Shown here piece by piece: positions 1 through 8,047 of a stretch of DNA of 23,580 nucleotides. The DNA lies in contig JAUIJW010000012.1 in assembly GCA_030431085.1 (NCBI GenBank), positions 1-23,580 on the forward strand, in the 5' to 3' direction. Within the stretch, counting starts at the first letter, position 1, and each line of letters begins with the position of its first letter. The stretch comes from Bacteroidia bacterium. GTDB taxonomy: Bacteria; Bacteroidota; Bacteroidia; Flavobacteriales; Flavobacteriaceae. Both the position numbers and the translations under genes were made by a program. The notes below the pieces were generated by a model that worked only from the letters and a program-made list of their open reading frames with translations, was not told the DNA's origin and made no database searches.

Positions 1-105
1 ATATCAGATTTTAAAAATGATAATACAAAAGGCTCACATGAGCTACTGTTATTATATGATATAGATTTTTCAAAGAAAAATCTAAAGTCGCCTAGATTTT
101 TCTAG
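1..105 (+). CDS. PorP/SprF-family type IX secretion membrane protein, 3' end only
   Basis: Frame 1 is open from the first base of the window to a TAG at 103-105, giving 34 residues that include SHELLLLYDI and end in LKSPRFF. A C-terminus of the form (G)SHE-hydrophobic-Y-x-(aromatic/charged)-SPR-aromatic-aromatic is what I know from PorP/SprF proteins, outer membrane beta-barrels linked to type IX secretion and gliding. PorP/SprF genes commonly precede OmpA-family genes in Bacteroidota, and an OmpA-family gene starts 30 bp downstream, which supports the call. The start and most of the gene lie outside the window. With only 34 residues visible the family call rests on the C-terminal motif and context. 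Nothing suggests truncation inside the window. Confidence 0.72.
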   Translation: MSDFKNDNTKGSHELLLLYDIDFSKKNLKSPRFF

Positions 106-112
106 GATCGGC
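62..112 (+). promoter_or_regulatory. Two adjacent hairpins with a competing alternative pairing at the porP-ompA junction
   Basis: Bases 62-71 pair perfectly with 75-84 (10 bp, loop AAA). Bases 91-96 (CCTAGA) pair with 101-106 (TCTAGG), loop TTTT, and can be extended by 87-90 with 109-112 across a two-base bulge. Because AGATTTTTC occurs twice (63-71 and 94-102), its complement GAAAAATCT (75-83) can pair with either copy, so the two hairpins and the alternative stem are mutually exclusive. No T-run follows either hairpin, so this is not a standard terminator. It overlaps coding sequence and the porP stop codon, and any function is inference. Confidence 0.4.
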
Positions 113-135
113 TTAACATAAAAAAAGGGGAATTT

Positions 136-1785
136 ATGAAAAATTATTTTTTAATTGTACTTCTATGCTTCATAGGGGTTATGACTGCACAGACAGAAGG
201 ATCAGGGAAATTTACAATTAAAACAATCGGAATTAACACTAAAAATTCTGATTTTGGTACAGCATTTTACGGCAACAATCAACTGGTGTATGCCACTCCT
301 AAGAAAGGGATTAGCTTAGTAAATGATGTTTGGGAGAAAAACGGACAGCGATTTTTAGATTTATACATTGTTGATATTGCTGAAGATGGTGAATTATTAA
401 ATGAATCGCATTTAAAAGGCGATGTAAATTCAAGATACCATGAAGCCGATGTTATTTTTACCAAAGACCGTAAGACAGTTTACTTCACAAGAAATAATTA
501 CTATAATAAAAAGTTGGCTAGAGATGCTAAACAAATGGCAAACTTGGCCATGTTTAAAGCAACAGTGAATGACCATGGCGAATGGGTTAATATTATTCCA
601 ATGCCATTTAATGATGTTAGTTACTCAGTAGGGCATCCAGCACTTAGTAGCGATGAAAAAACATTATACTTTATATCAGATATGCCTGGTACTTTGGGTG
701 AAACCGATATTTATAAAGTATCTATAAATTCAAGTGGTTTTGGAAATCCAACAAATTTAGGGCCAAAAATTAATTCAGAATCTAAAGAATTTTCACCTTT
801 TATAGATGGTGAAGTGCTTTATTTTTCCTCAGATAGAGATGGTGGAATGGGTGGTCTAGATGTGTATGCTACAAAGTTAACAAAGTATCCACCTAAGCCT
901 GTATTATTAAATGCACCAATCAATTCAAACAAAGATGATTTTGTGTTTATCATCCATCCAACAACAAGAAAAGGTTATTTTTCATCAAATAGATCTGGAG
1001 GTAGAGGAGATGATGATATTTATGCCTTTACAGAGATAGAACCTGTACAATTTAAGTGTAGACAATTAATTACGGGAGAAGTAAGAGATAAAAACACAAC
1101 GGAAATTATTCCAGGAGCTGTGGTGGCTGTGAAAGATGAAGAAGGTAATATTGTGAATAGTGTTGAAGTGGATGAAGAGGGTGTTTTTGAATTAGAAGTT
1201 TACTGTGAGACGCCGTATAGACTAGAAGGATCTAAAGACGGTTATACTTCGCAAGGAAAATCGCTTACAACTACGGCTGAAGCTGATAAAGTTACCAAAC
1301 TATTAATTTTATTAGGAACCGGTGATATTTTAGAACAAGTAGACACGCCAGTGGCTGTGGATGAAGATAAACCTGAAGGTCTACCAGAAGTATTGCCAGA
1401 AGAAATTGTAAAAGTTAGACCGAGTACATATATCGTAAACATTGAACCTATCTATTTTGAGTTAAACTCATCATACCTTAATAAAGATGCTAAAAGAGAG
1501 TTGGATAAAGTGGTTGAATTAATGAATAGATATCCAGAAATGATTATAGAGTCAGGATCGCACACAGATTCAAGAGGTATAGAAGGATATAATATTTGGT
1601 TATCTACAAGAAGAGCAAAATCTACAGTGAGTTATATTATAAATAAAGGAATTGACCCAAGTAGAATTACGGGTAAAGGATATGGCGAAACCCAGTTAAT
1701 TAATGAATGTTCTGATGGTGTAGATTGTACAGAAGCACAGCACGCTATGAATAGAAGGACAGAGTTCGTAATTATTAAGATGTAA
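136..1785 (+). CDS. PorE-like OmpA-family protein with PD40 propeller (copy 1)
   Basis: A 549-residue exported protein. Residues 1-19 are a Sec signal peptide ending VMTAQ, with no lipobox cysteine. Residues about 30-300 carry PD40/WD40-like propeller repeats (blades with YFSSNR or YFSSDRDGG-type signatures). Residues about 308-395 form a carboxypeptidase-regulatory-like beta domain, followed by an acidic, proline-rich linker. Residues about 433-549 are an OmpA C-terminal domain with the peptidoglycan-contact pair visible as D478 (HTDSRG) and R493 (LSTRRA). The domain order propeller, regulatory domain, OmpA matches PorE of type IX secretion, without PorE's N-terminal TPR. It likely sits in the periplasm, tethering an outer membrane partner to peptidoglycan; the upstream PorP/SprF gene is the obvious partner. 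The ATG at 136 follows AAAAAAAGGGG, a better than usual Shine-Dalgarno for this phylum. The specific role (secretion, gliding or structural) is not shown. Confidence 0.88.
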   Translation: MKNYFLIVLLCFIGVMTAQTEGSGKFTIKTIGINTKNSDFGTAFYGNNQLVYATPKKGISLVNDVWEKNGQRFLDLYIVDIAEDGELLNESHLKGDVNSRYHEADVIFTKDRKTVYFTRNNYYNKKLARDAKQMANLAMFKATVNDHGEWVNIIPMPFNDVSYSVGHPALSSDEKTLYFISDMPGTLGETDIYKVSINSSGFGNPTNLGPKINSESKEFSPFIDGEVLYFSSDRDGGMGGLDVYATKLTKYPPKPVLLNAPINSNKDDFVFIIHPTTRKGYFSSNRSGGRGDDDIYAFTEIEPVQFKCRQLITGEVRDKNTTEIIPGAVVAVKDEEGNIVNSVEVDEEGVFELEVYCETPYRLEGSKDGYTSQGKSLTTTAEADKVTKLLILLGTGDILEQVDTPVAVDEDKPEGLPEVLPEEIVKVRPSTYIVNIEPIYFELNSSYLNKDAKRELDKVVELMNRYPEMIIESGSHTDSRGIEGYNIWLSTRRAKSTVSYIINKGIDPSRITGKGYGETQLINECSDGVDCTEAQHAMNRRTEFVIIKM

Positions 1786-1791
1786 TCATAT

Positions 1792-1821
1792 AAAAAAAGG
1801 CCTTCATAGAAGGCTTTTTTT
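1792..1821 (+). terminator. Rho-independent terminator after OmpA copy 1
   Basis: GCCTTC pairs with GAAGGC around an ATA loop and is followed by seven T; a run of seven A precedes it, extending the stem across a one-base bulge. It lies 7 bp after the stop codon of the first OmpA gene and 34 bp before the second. The A-run would let it work on both strands. Confidence 0.82.
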
Positions 1822-1855
1822 ATCTTTTTAAATCATTGCTAATTAATTATAATTA

Positions 1856-3403
1856 ATGAGAATAGTATTAGTAGTCATTTTCTGTATGCTATCTGCTGTA
1901 AGTACCGCTCAGTTAACAGCTGCTAGCTATAGTATTAAAAACCTAGAGGCCAATTCTAAAAATGGTGATTTTGGCACTACTTTCTACGGTAAAGATAAAA
2001 TCATATTTGCTTCTTCTCGAAGAGCTCCTGGTGTTTCAAACAAGAAATGGGATGGTAATGATCAACCTTTTTTAGATTTGTATATTGGAGATGTCCAGTC
2101 TAATGGTGATATTACCAATGTAAAACCATTTTCAAAAAGTGTAAATTCTAAATATCATGACGCCATGGTTGCTTTTTCTCCAGACCTGAAGCATGTTTAT
2201 TTCACTTCAAATAATTATATGCATGGAGAATTGAGAAGTGGTAATTTAAAGATATTTAGAGCGACCATTGGTAATAATGGACATTGGAAAGATATTGTAA
2301 CACTGCCATTTAATAGTGATAATTATGATACAGGGCACCCTTCATTGAGTAGTGATGGTACGAAACTGTATTTTACCTCAAACATGCCCGGTGGTTATGG
2401 TGATACAGATTTATATGTAGTAACAGTTAATGATGGGCATTATGGTAGCCCAGTAAATTTAGGTCCTACAATAAACTCAAAACATAAGGAATATACACCT
2501 TTTGTAGATGGTACAGTGCTATATTTTTCGTCGAACAGACCTGGTGGTAAAGGGGGGTTTGATATTTATATGACTAAACTAGACGGATCACTAGAAAAGC
2601 CGATTAATTTAGGTAAACCAATGAATAGTCGTGGAGACGATATTTCATTTATCATTGATAATGAAACTCAAAGTGGCTATTTTTCATCTAATAGAAGAGG
2701 AGGTAAAGGAGATGATGACATTTATTCGTTTAAACAAGAAACCGTGAATCCAATTTGTGATCAAACGGTAAAAGGGAGATTTGTTGACAAGTTAACTAAG
2801 AAACCAATCCCAAATGTTTTTGCAACGATTTATGATGCGAAAGGCAAAAAAATTAGAAAAGTAGAAACATTGGCAGATGGTGTGTTCCATTTTGCTTTAA
2901 AGTGTGACGAAACCTATAGGATAGATGGCTATAAAGAAGACTATTTTGAGAATAAACATGAATTAAACACTTCTAATGAAAACGGTTTAGAAAACGAAAT
3001 AACCATAGAGCTCGAAGAAAGAGAAATTATTACTAGAGGAGGTGTAGAAATGTTGAATATTAAATCTATTGAATTCGAGTTAAACAAGGCAGAGCTCACT
3101 AAAGAATCAAAAGAAGAATTACTCAAAGTAGTCCGTTTAATGAATAAATTCCCAACCATGGTGATAGAATTTGGTGCGCATACAGATTCAAGAGGTGGAG
3201 ATGGCTATAACAGAATGTTGTCTCAAAAAAGAGCTAATGAAACTGTAAGATATTTAATAGAGCTTGGGGCAGATCCTAGAAGAATAACAGGTAAAGGATA
3301 TGGTGAATCTAAATTGCTTAATAAATGTTCAAATGGTGTTAAATGTACAGAGTTAGAACATAAACAAAATAAGAGAACAGAGTTTGTGATTATCAAAAAT
3401 TAA
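1856..3403 (+). CDS. PorE-like OmpA-family protein with PD40 propeller (copy 2)
   Basis: A 515-residue paralogue of the preceding gene with the same domain order. The signal peptide is residues 1-18 (ending STAQ). PD40 propeller repeats span about 30-295, a carboxypeptidase-regulatory-like domain about 299-385, and an OmpA peptidoglycan-binding domain about 398-515 with D444 (HTDSRG) and R459 (LSQKRA). Both copies share the motifs NSKNxDFGTxFYG near the N-terminus and CTExxHxxNxRTEFVIIK at the C-terminus, so they are clearly a tandem duplication. Copy 2 is 34 residues shorter, mainly because it lacks the acidic linker between the regulatory and OmpA domains. A strong terminator separates the two genes, leaving only 34 bp upstream of this ATG, where I see no good promoter. 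Function is as for copy 1: periplasmic anchoring of an outer membrane partner, probably PorP/SprF. Confidence 0.87.
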   Translation: MRIVLVVIFCMLSAVSTAQLTAASYSIKNLEANSKNGDFGTTFYGKDKIIFASSRRAPGVSNKKWDGNDQPFLDLYIGDVQSNGDITNVKPFSKSVNSKYHDAMVAFSPDLKHVYFTSNNYMHGELRSGNLKIFRATIGNNGHWKDIVTLPFNSDNYDTGHPSLSSDGTKLYFTSNMPGGYGDTDLYVVTVNDGHYGSPVNLGPTINSKHKEYTPFVDGTVLYFSSNRPGGKGGFDIYMTKLDGSLEKPINLGKPMNSRGDDISFIIDNETQSGYFSSNRRGGKGDDDIYSFKQETVNPICDQTVKGRFVDKLTKKPIPNVFATIYDAKGKKIRKVETLADGVFHFALKCDETYRIDGYKEDYFENKHELNTSNENGLENEITIELEEREIITRGGVEMLNIKSIEFELNKAELTKESKEELLKVVRLMNKFPTMVIEFGAHTDSRGGDGYNRMLSQKRANETVRYLIELGADPRRITGKGYGESKLLNKCSNGVKCTELEHKQNKRTEFVIIKN

Positions 3404-3423
3404 ATAAAAATTAATAATAGACT

Positions 3424-3454
3424 AAAGCACACCCTAATAAGGTGTGTTTTTTTT
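3424..3454 (+). terminator. Rho-independent terminator after OmpA copy 2
   Basis: AAAGCACACC pairs with GGTGTGTTTT (ten pairs including one G-T wobble) around a 7-base loop, followed by a continuous T-run to 3454. It begins 21 bp after the stop codon and cleanly separates the OmpA genes from the ileS unit. Confidence 0.88.
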
Positions 3455-3486
3455 ATGGTGTGAAACGTAAATCGATAGAAAATATG

Positions 3487-3494
3487 TAATTTTG
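3487..3494 (+). promoter_or_regulatory. Candidate promoter -7 box for ileS unit
   Basis: TAATTTTG is an exact match to the Bacteroidota -7 consensus TAnnTTTG, 26 bp upstream of the ileS ATG and after the preceding terminator. I find no TTG at the expected -33 spacing, so the call rests on the -7 box and position. Confidence 0.55.
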
Positions 3495-3520
3495 CCAACC
3501 TAATTGAATTGGTGTAAAAG

Positions 3521-6500
3521 ATGAGTCAAAACTTTAGAGAATATAAAGGATTAAACCTTACCGAGGTTGCAGATGAAACCCTAAAATTTTGGGAAGACAA
3601 TGATATTTTTCAAGAGAGTATTCGCTCAAGAGATGGAAAGAAACCATTTGTATTTTTTGAGGGTCCACCTTCAGCCAACGGTTTGCCGGGAATTCACCAT
3701 GTTATGGGTAGAGCGATTAAAGATATTTTTTGTCGTTATAAAACTTTACAGGGCTTTCAAGTCGAGCGAAAAGCGGGTTGGGATACCCATGGTTTACCAA
3801 TTGAATTAGGTGTTGAAAAAGAATTAGGCATTACAAAAGAAGATATTGGTAAAAAAATTAGTGTAGAAGAGTATAACGAAGCTTGTAAAAAGGCAGTGAT
3901 GCGTTATACTGATATTTGGGAAGAACTTACCAGAAAAATGGGGCATTGGGTAGATATGAATGATCCGTATGTAACCTATCAGCCTAAATATATGGAAACA
4001 TTATGGTGGCTATTAAAACAGTTATATCAAAAAGGTTTGTTGTATAAGGGGTATACCATTCAGCCCTATTCTCCAAAAGCGGGTACAGGGTTGAGTTCTC
4101 ACGAGTTAAACCAGCCAGGCACTTATCAAGATGTAACAGATACTACTATTGTAGCACAATTTAAAGCCTTAAAAAATAGTTTGCCCGAATTCTTAAAGGA
4201 CATAGATGGCGATCTATTTTTCTTGGCATGGACTACAACACCATGGACTTTGCCATCGAATACAGCATTAACGGTGGGTAAAAATATTGACTATGTAGTC
4301 GTTAAAACCTATAATCAATACACTTATGAGCCCATCAATGTAATATTGGCTAAGGCTCTATTAAATAACCAGTTTAGTGGTAAAAAATTTAGATTGGTAG
4401 ATCAAGAGGGTGAGTTAGTAGCCTATAAAAAAGGTGATAAGCAGATACCATATTTTGTAGCTAAAGAATGTAAAGGAAATGATTTACTCGAAATAAAGTA
4501 TGAACAATTATTACCATTGGCCTTACCATATCAAAATGCAGAAAATGCATTTAGAATAATAGCAGGTGATTTTGTAACCACAGAAGATGGTACAGGTATT
4601 GTTCATACGGCACCAACTTTTGGAGCCGATGATGCCCTAGTGGCAAAACAAGCCAATCCAGAAGTCCCACCCATGTTGGTGTTAGATCAAAACGACAATC
4701 CAATTCCTCTTGTAGATCTTCAAGGTAAGTTTACTAAACATGTTGGTCCGTATGCAGGCAAGTATGTTAAAAATGAATATTATGATGAAGGTCAAGCACC
4801 AGAGAAATCTGTAGACGTTGAAATTGCCATTCAATTAAAGCAAGAAAATAAAGCCTTTAAAGTAGAAAAATATAAGCATAGCTATCCCAATTGTTGGAGG
4901 ACAGACAAACCAATTTTGTATTATCCGCTAGATTCTTGGTTTATTAAAGTGACTGAAGAACGAGATAAAATGTATGCGTATAACCAAGAGATAAACTGGA
5001 AACCAACATCAACGGGTGAAGGTAGATTTGGAAATTGGTTAAAAAATGCCAATGATTGGAATTTGTCTAGATCGAGATACTGGGGAACCCCGTTACCAAT
5101 ATGGAGATCTGAAGACGGTACTGAAGAAATTATAATAGGATCTGTCGAAGAACTTAAAGCAGAAATACAAAAATCGGTTAACGCTGGGTTAATGGATCGA
5201 GATATTTTTGAAGATTTTGAAGTAGGTAACATGAGTGATGCCAATTACAACAAAATAGATTTGCATAAAAATGTTGTCGATCAAATAGTATTGGTATCAC
5301 CAAAAGGAAAGGCCATGCACAGAGAATCAGATTTAATTGATGTCTGGTTCGATTCTGGCGCGATGCCTTATGCGCAATGGCATTATCCATTTGAGAATAA
5401 AGATAAAATAGATCAAAATAAATTTTATCCAGCAGATTTTATTGCAGAAGGTGTAGACCAAACTAGAGGCTGGTTTTATACCCTACATGCCATTGCCACG
5501 ATGGCATTCGATTCTATTGCTTATAAAAATGTGGTATCTAATGGCTTGGTGTTAGATAAAGATGGAAAAAAAATGTCTAAAAGATTGGGTAATGCTATAG
5601 ACCCATTCGAGACTATGAAAACTTATGGGCCAGATGCTACGCGTTGGTACATGATTTCAAACGCCAATCCTTGGGATAATTTAAAGTTTGATTTAGATGG
5701 TGTAGAAGAAGTAAAACGAAAGTTCTTTGGTACACTATATAATACCTATTCATTCTTCTCACTGTATGCCAATATAGATAATTTCGCTTACGCGGAAAGT
5801 GAAATTGCCATTAACGAAAGGCCAGAGATTGATCGATGGATTTTATCAGAACTCAATACATTAATTAAAGATGTAGAGGCTTTTTATGATGATTATGAGC
5901 CTACTAAAGTGGCTAGAGCCATTCAGTATTTTGTAACAGAAAACTTGAGCAACTGGTATGTAAGATTATGTAGAAGAAGATTTTGGAAAGGAGATTATCA
6001 AAAAGATAAAATTTCTGCTTATCAAACCCTTTATACTTGCTTACTTACTGTGGCTAAGATGGCATCGCCAATAGCGCCTTTTTTCATGGATAACTTGTAT
6101 AAAGATTTAACAAGAAATACTTCCAAAAATAATTTTAGTTCTGTACATTTGGTTGACTTTCCTAAGGCAGACTTGTCGTTAATTAATGAGTCTTTAGAAA
6201 GAAAAATGCAAAAGGCTCAAACCATTTCTTCGATGGTATTGTCTTTAAGAAAGAAAGAAATGATAAAAGTGCGTCAGCCATTACAAAGAATTATGATTCC
6301 AGTATTAGATGCACAAGAAAGACAAGATATTGAAGCGGTTTCAGATTTAATCATTTCGGAAGTTAATGTTAAAGAGATAGAGCTGATTGATGATGCCTCT
6401 GGAATTTTAATAAAGAATGTAAAACCAAATTTTAAAGTTCTTGGCCCGAAGTATGGGAAAGATATGAAGATAGTGGCTCATGCCATTCAGGGTTTGTCTA

Positions 6501-6931
6501 ACGAAGATTTAACTGTATTAGAAAAAGAAGGTCAAATTAAACTTAATGTTGCGGGTAATGAAGAAATCATTACTTTAGATGAAGTAGAGATAAGTACGCA
6601 AGATATTGAAGGATGGTTAGTAGCTAATCAAGGCAATTTAACCGTAGCTTTAGACGTTTCAATATCAGAAACACTTAAAAATGAAGGAATCGCGAGAGAA
6701 TTGATCAATAGAATTCAAAATCTTAGAAAAGATAAAGGTTTAGAAGTTACTGATAAAATTAAACTATACATTAAAAAAGATGGTATTGTAGATCAAGCAG
6801 TAACTTTAAATGAAAATTATATTAAAAATGAAACACTAACCAATGAATTGGTGTTGCAGGATAAAGTTAATAATGGAAACAGTATAGTATTTGATGATGT
6901 CAATACAGAATTATTGTTAGAAAAAGTTTAA
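3521..6931 (+). CDS. ileS: Isoleucyl-tRNA synthetase, long (type 2, eukaryote-like) form
   Basis: An 1136-residue cytoplasmic class I aminoacyl-tRNA synthetase that charges tRNA-Ile. The catalytic signature lies at residues 49-64 (PPSANGLPGIHHVMGR) and the second signature KMSKR at 684-688. The WTTTPWTLPSNTA stretch and the later GTGIVHTAP belong to the editing (CP1) domain that clears misactivated valine. A long C-terminal anticodon-binding and accessory region follows. The length and the DxDP-type architecture fit type 2 enzymes rather than the roughly 930-residue E. coli type. The first signature is odd: where HIGH (usually HYGH in type 2) is expected, residues 57-60 read GIHH, so positions 1 and 3 are exchanged. 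Type 2 enzymes are generally less sensitive to mupirocin, and the GXHH variant has been linked to very high resistance. The ATG at 3521 gives the normal N-terminus. The next gene begins 4 bp after the stop, suggesting co-transcription. Confidence 0.97.
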   Translation: MSQNFREYKGLNLTEVADETLKFWEDNDIFQESIRSRDGKKPFVFFEGPPSANGLPGIHHVMGRAIKDIFCRYKTLQGFQVERKAGWDTHGLPIELGVEKELGITKEDIGKKISVEEYNEACKKAVMRYTDIWEELTRKMGHWVDMNDPYVTYQPKYMETLWWLLKQLYQKGLLYKGYTIQPYSPKAGTGLSSHELNQPGTYQDVTDTTIVAQFKALKNSLPEFLKDIDGDLFFLAWTTTPWTLPSNTALTVGKNIDYVVVKTYNQYTYEPINVILAKALLNNQFSGKKFRLVDQEGELVAYKKGDKQIPYFVAKECKGNDLLEIKYEQLLPLALPYQNAENAFRIIAGDFVTTEDGTGIVHTAPTFGADDALVAKQANPEVPPMLVLDQNDNPIPLVDLQGKFTKHVGPYAGKYVKNEYYDEGQAPEKSVDVEIAIQLKQENKAFKVEKYKHSYPNCWRTDKPILYYPLDSWFIKVTEERDKMYAYNQEINWKPTSTGEGRFGNWLKNANDWNLSRSRYWGTPLPIWRSEDGTEEIIIGSVEELKAEIQKSVNAGLMDRDIFEDFEVGNMSDANYNKIDLHKNVVDQIVLVSPKGKAMHRESDLIDVWFDSGAMPYAQWHYPFENKDKIDQNKFYPADFIAEGVDQTRGWFYTLHAIATMAFDSIAYKNVVSNGLVLDKDGKKMSKRLGNAIDPFETMKTYGPDATRWYMISNANPWDNLKFDLDGVEEVKRKFFGTLYNTYSFFSLYANIDNFAYAESEIAINERPEIDRWILSELNTLIKDVEAFYDDYEPTKVARAIQYFVTENLSNWYVRLCRRRFWKGDYQKDKISAYQTLYTCLLTVAKMASPIAPFFMDNLYKDLTRNTSKNNFSSVHLVDFPKADLSLINESLERKMQKAQTISSMVLSLRKKEMIKVRQPLQRIMIPVLDAQERQDIEAVSDLIISEVNVKEIELIDDASGILIKNVKPNFKVLGPKYGKDMKIVAHAIQGLSNEDLTVLEKEGQIKLNVAGNEEIITLDEVEISTQDIEGWLVANQGNLTVALDVSISETLKNEGIARELINRIQNLRKDKGLEVTDKIKLYIKKDGIVDQAVTLNENYIKNETLTNELVLQDKVNNGNSIVFDDVNTELLLEKV

Positions 6932-6935
6932 TAAA

Positions 6936-7316
6936 ATGGGAGAAAACAAAGTAAGGTATTCCGATGCTGATTTAGCTGAATTTAAAGCCATCATTCAAGA
7001 AAAAATTAGAAGAGCCGAAGAAGATTTGGCCTTAATAGAGAGTTCGTATAAAAATGATAGTAATAATGGTATTGAAGATACTTCACCAACATTTAAGGCG
7101 TTTGAGGAAGGATCTGAAACCATGTCTAAAGAAGCTAATGTACAATTGGCTATCCGTCAAGAAAAATTCATTCGTGACTTAAAAAATGCATTATTACGAA
7201 TAGAAAATAAAACATATGGCATTTGTAGAGTAACTGGTGGTTTAATTCAAAAAGAACGCCTAAAGTTAGTACCTCATGCAACTTTAAGTATTGAAGCAAA
7301 AAGACAACAGATATAA
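6936..7316 (+). CDS. DksA/TraR-family regulator with degenerate zinc finger
   Basis: A 126-residue cytoplasmic protein. Residues about 8-90 are predicted as a helical, charged coiled-coil arm. The C-terminal region (TYGICRVTGGLIQKERL...PHATLS) aligns with the DksA/TraR zinc-finger consensus in order and spacing, but only one of the four cysteines (C97) is left, so zinc binding by the canonical site is unlikely. DksA-family proteins enter the RNA polymerase secondary channel and modulate promoters with ppGpp. Cysteine-poor versions are common in Bacteroidota. It starts 4 bp after ileS and is probably translated from the same message. Its 3' end overlaps the next gene by 26 bp. Exact regulatory targets cannot be read from sequence. 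Confidence 0.85.
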   Translation: MGENKVRYSDADLAEFKAIIQEKIRRAEEDLALIESSYKNDSNNGIEDTSPTFKAFEEGSETMSKEANVQLAIRQEKFIRDLKNALLRIENKTYGICRVTGGLIQKERLKLVPHATLSIEAKRQQI

Positions 7317-8013
7317 AGATTATTTAATCTTTAAGAATTATACAAAGAGACTATGCCTAATAGTCTTTTTGTGTTTTACACCTATGGTATGGGCACAGCA
7401 ACAGTTGCAAAAATCATGGCAATCTAAGGCTTCGGCAGTTGTCGCTTCTTTTGGAAAAGTAAATACCATTACTGTTAAAAATAGTGACACAAAAAATGGT
7501 TATCGCATACATGTTGAAAATGATGCAGATTTAGCTGCTACGATAAAGGTAGAAGAACAAAATGGGACTATTTATATTCGAGGAATAGAAAATTTACAAT
7601 GGCAAGAAGAATTGATGCACCAAGACAAACAATGTACCATTCAACCGCTCTATAATTCTTATACTATAGAAATACCAAGATTCAAAAAAATAGATCTTAC
7701 TTGCGTAGAAGGAAATATTATTACAAATCATTTAGTAGCTCATACCAATATTCAACTTGATGAAGGGTTTATTACATTGAATAAACCTGAATTAAATTAT
7801 ACTGTAAAAATCCATACAGGTAAGGTAAGTGGCAATATATCACCTAATACAAAAGTAATGGCTCAAAGCAGAATAGGTGTCATTAAAAATTTAACCCAAA
7901 ACGAAGGAAAAAAAAGCAGCGATGGCACTGTTAATTTAACAGTTGGCCAGCCTAAAAACCTAGTAAATATTAAGGCCATAAGTGCAAGTATTGAACTTAT
8001 AATGGTTAACTAA
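7291..8013 (+). CDS. Exported beta-repeat protein, GIN/DUF4097-like (function unknown)
   Basis: A 240-residue protein read from a TTG start that overlaps the end of the dksA-like gene by 26 bp. An in-frame TAA at 7285 rules out a longer form, and starting later would destroy the signal peptide (RLCLIVFLCF...VWAQ, residues about 20-36). The mature part is a run of short beta-strand segments alternating hydrophobic and polar residues, with phrases like NTITVKNSD, GTIYIRGI, YTVKIHTGKVSGNI and NIKAISASIELIM. These resemble the right-handed beta-structure of DUF4097/putative adhesin head (GIN) proteins, but I cannot assign it firmly. It is likely periplasmic or at the cell surface. Its place between dksA and lspA suggests co-transcription and possibly translational coupling, since the dksA ribosome would end inside its start region. 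A terminator-like hairpin lies in its signal-peptide codons. Confidence 0.68.
   Translation: MKQKDNRYKDYLIFKNYTKRLCLIVFLCFTPMVWAQQQLQKSWQSKASAVVASFGKVNTITVKNSDTKNGYRIHVENDADLAATIKVEEQNGTIYIRGIENLQWQEELMHQDKQCTIQPLYNSYTIEIPRFKKIDLTCVEGNIITNHLVAHTNIQLDEGFITLNKPELNYTVKIHTGKVSGNISPNTKVMAQSRIGVIKNLTQNEGKKSSDGTVNLTVGQPKNLVNIKAISASIELIMVN
7342..7371 (+). terminator. Terminator-like hairpin inside the signal-peptide codons of the downstream gene
   Basis: ACAAAGAGACTA and TAGTCTTTTTG form a stem of about ten pairs (AAAGAGACTA with TAGTCTTTTT, one G-T wobble) around the loop TGCCTAA, with T-rich sequence after it. It starts 26 bp after the dksA-like stop codon, the usual place for a terminator, yet it lies entirely inside the next reading frame. 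It may act as a conditional attenuator for the exported protein and lspA. Confidence 0.6.
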
Positions 8014-8047
8014 ATATTTAGTATTATTGTAAAATTTTAATTTAAGA

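Noticed and set aside
62..84. Ten-base-pair hairpin as a terminator of an upstream operon
   Set aside because: It is inside the porP reading frame and is followed by AAAGTCG, not a T-run; kept only as a possible RNA structure.
4921..5390. Minus-strand open frames inside ileS (107 and 70 residues)
   Set aside because: They lie wholly within a certain gene on the other strand, have low-complexity translations with no domain or signal features, and no start context; they are shadows of ileS codon usage. The same holds for the short frames within ompA, uvrC, patatin, RND, adaptor and tolC genes.
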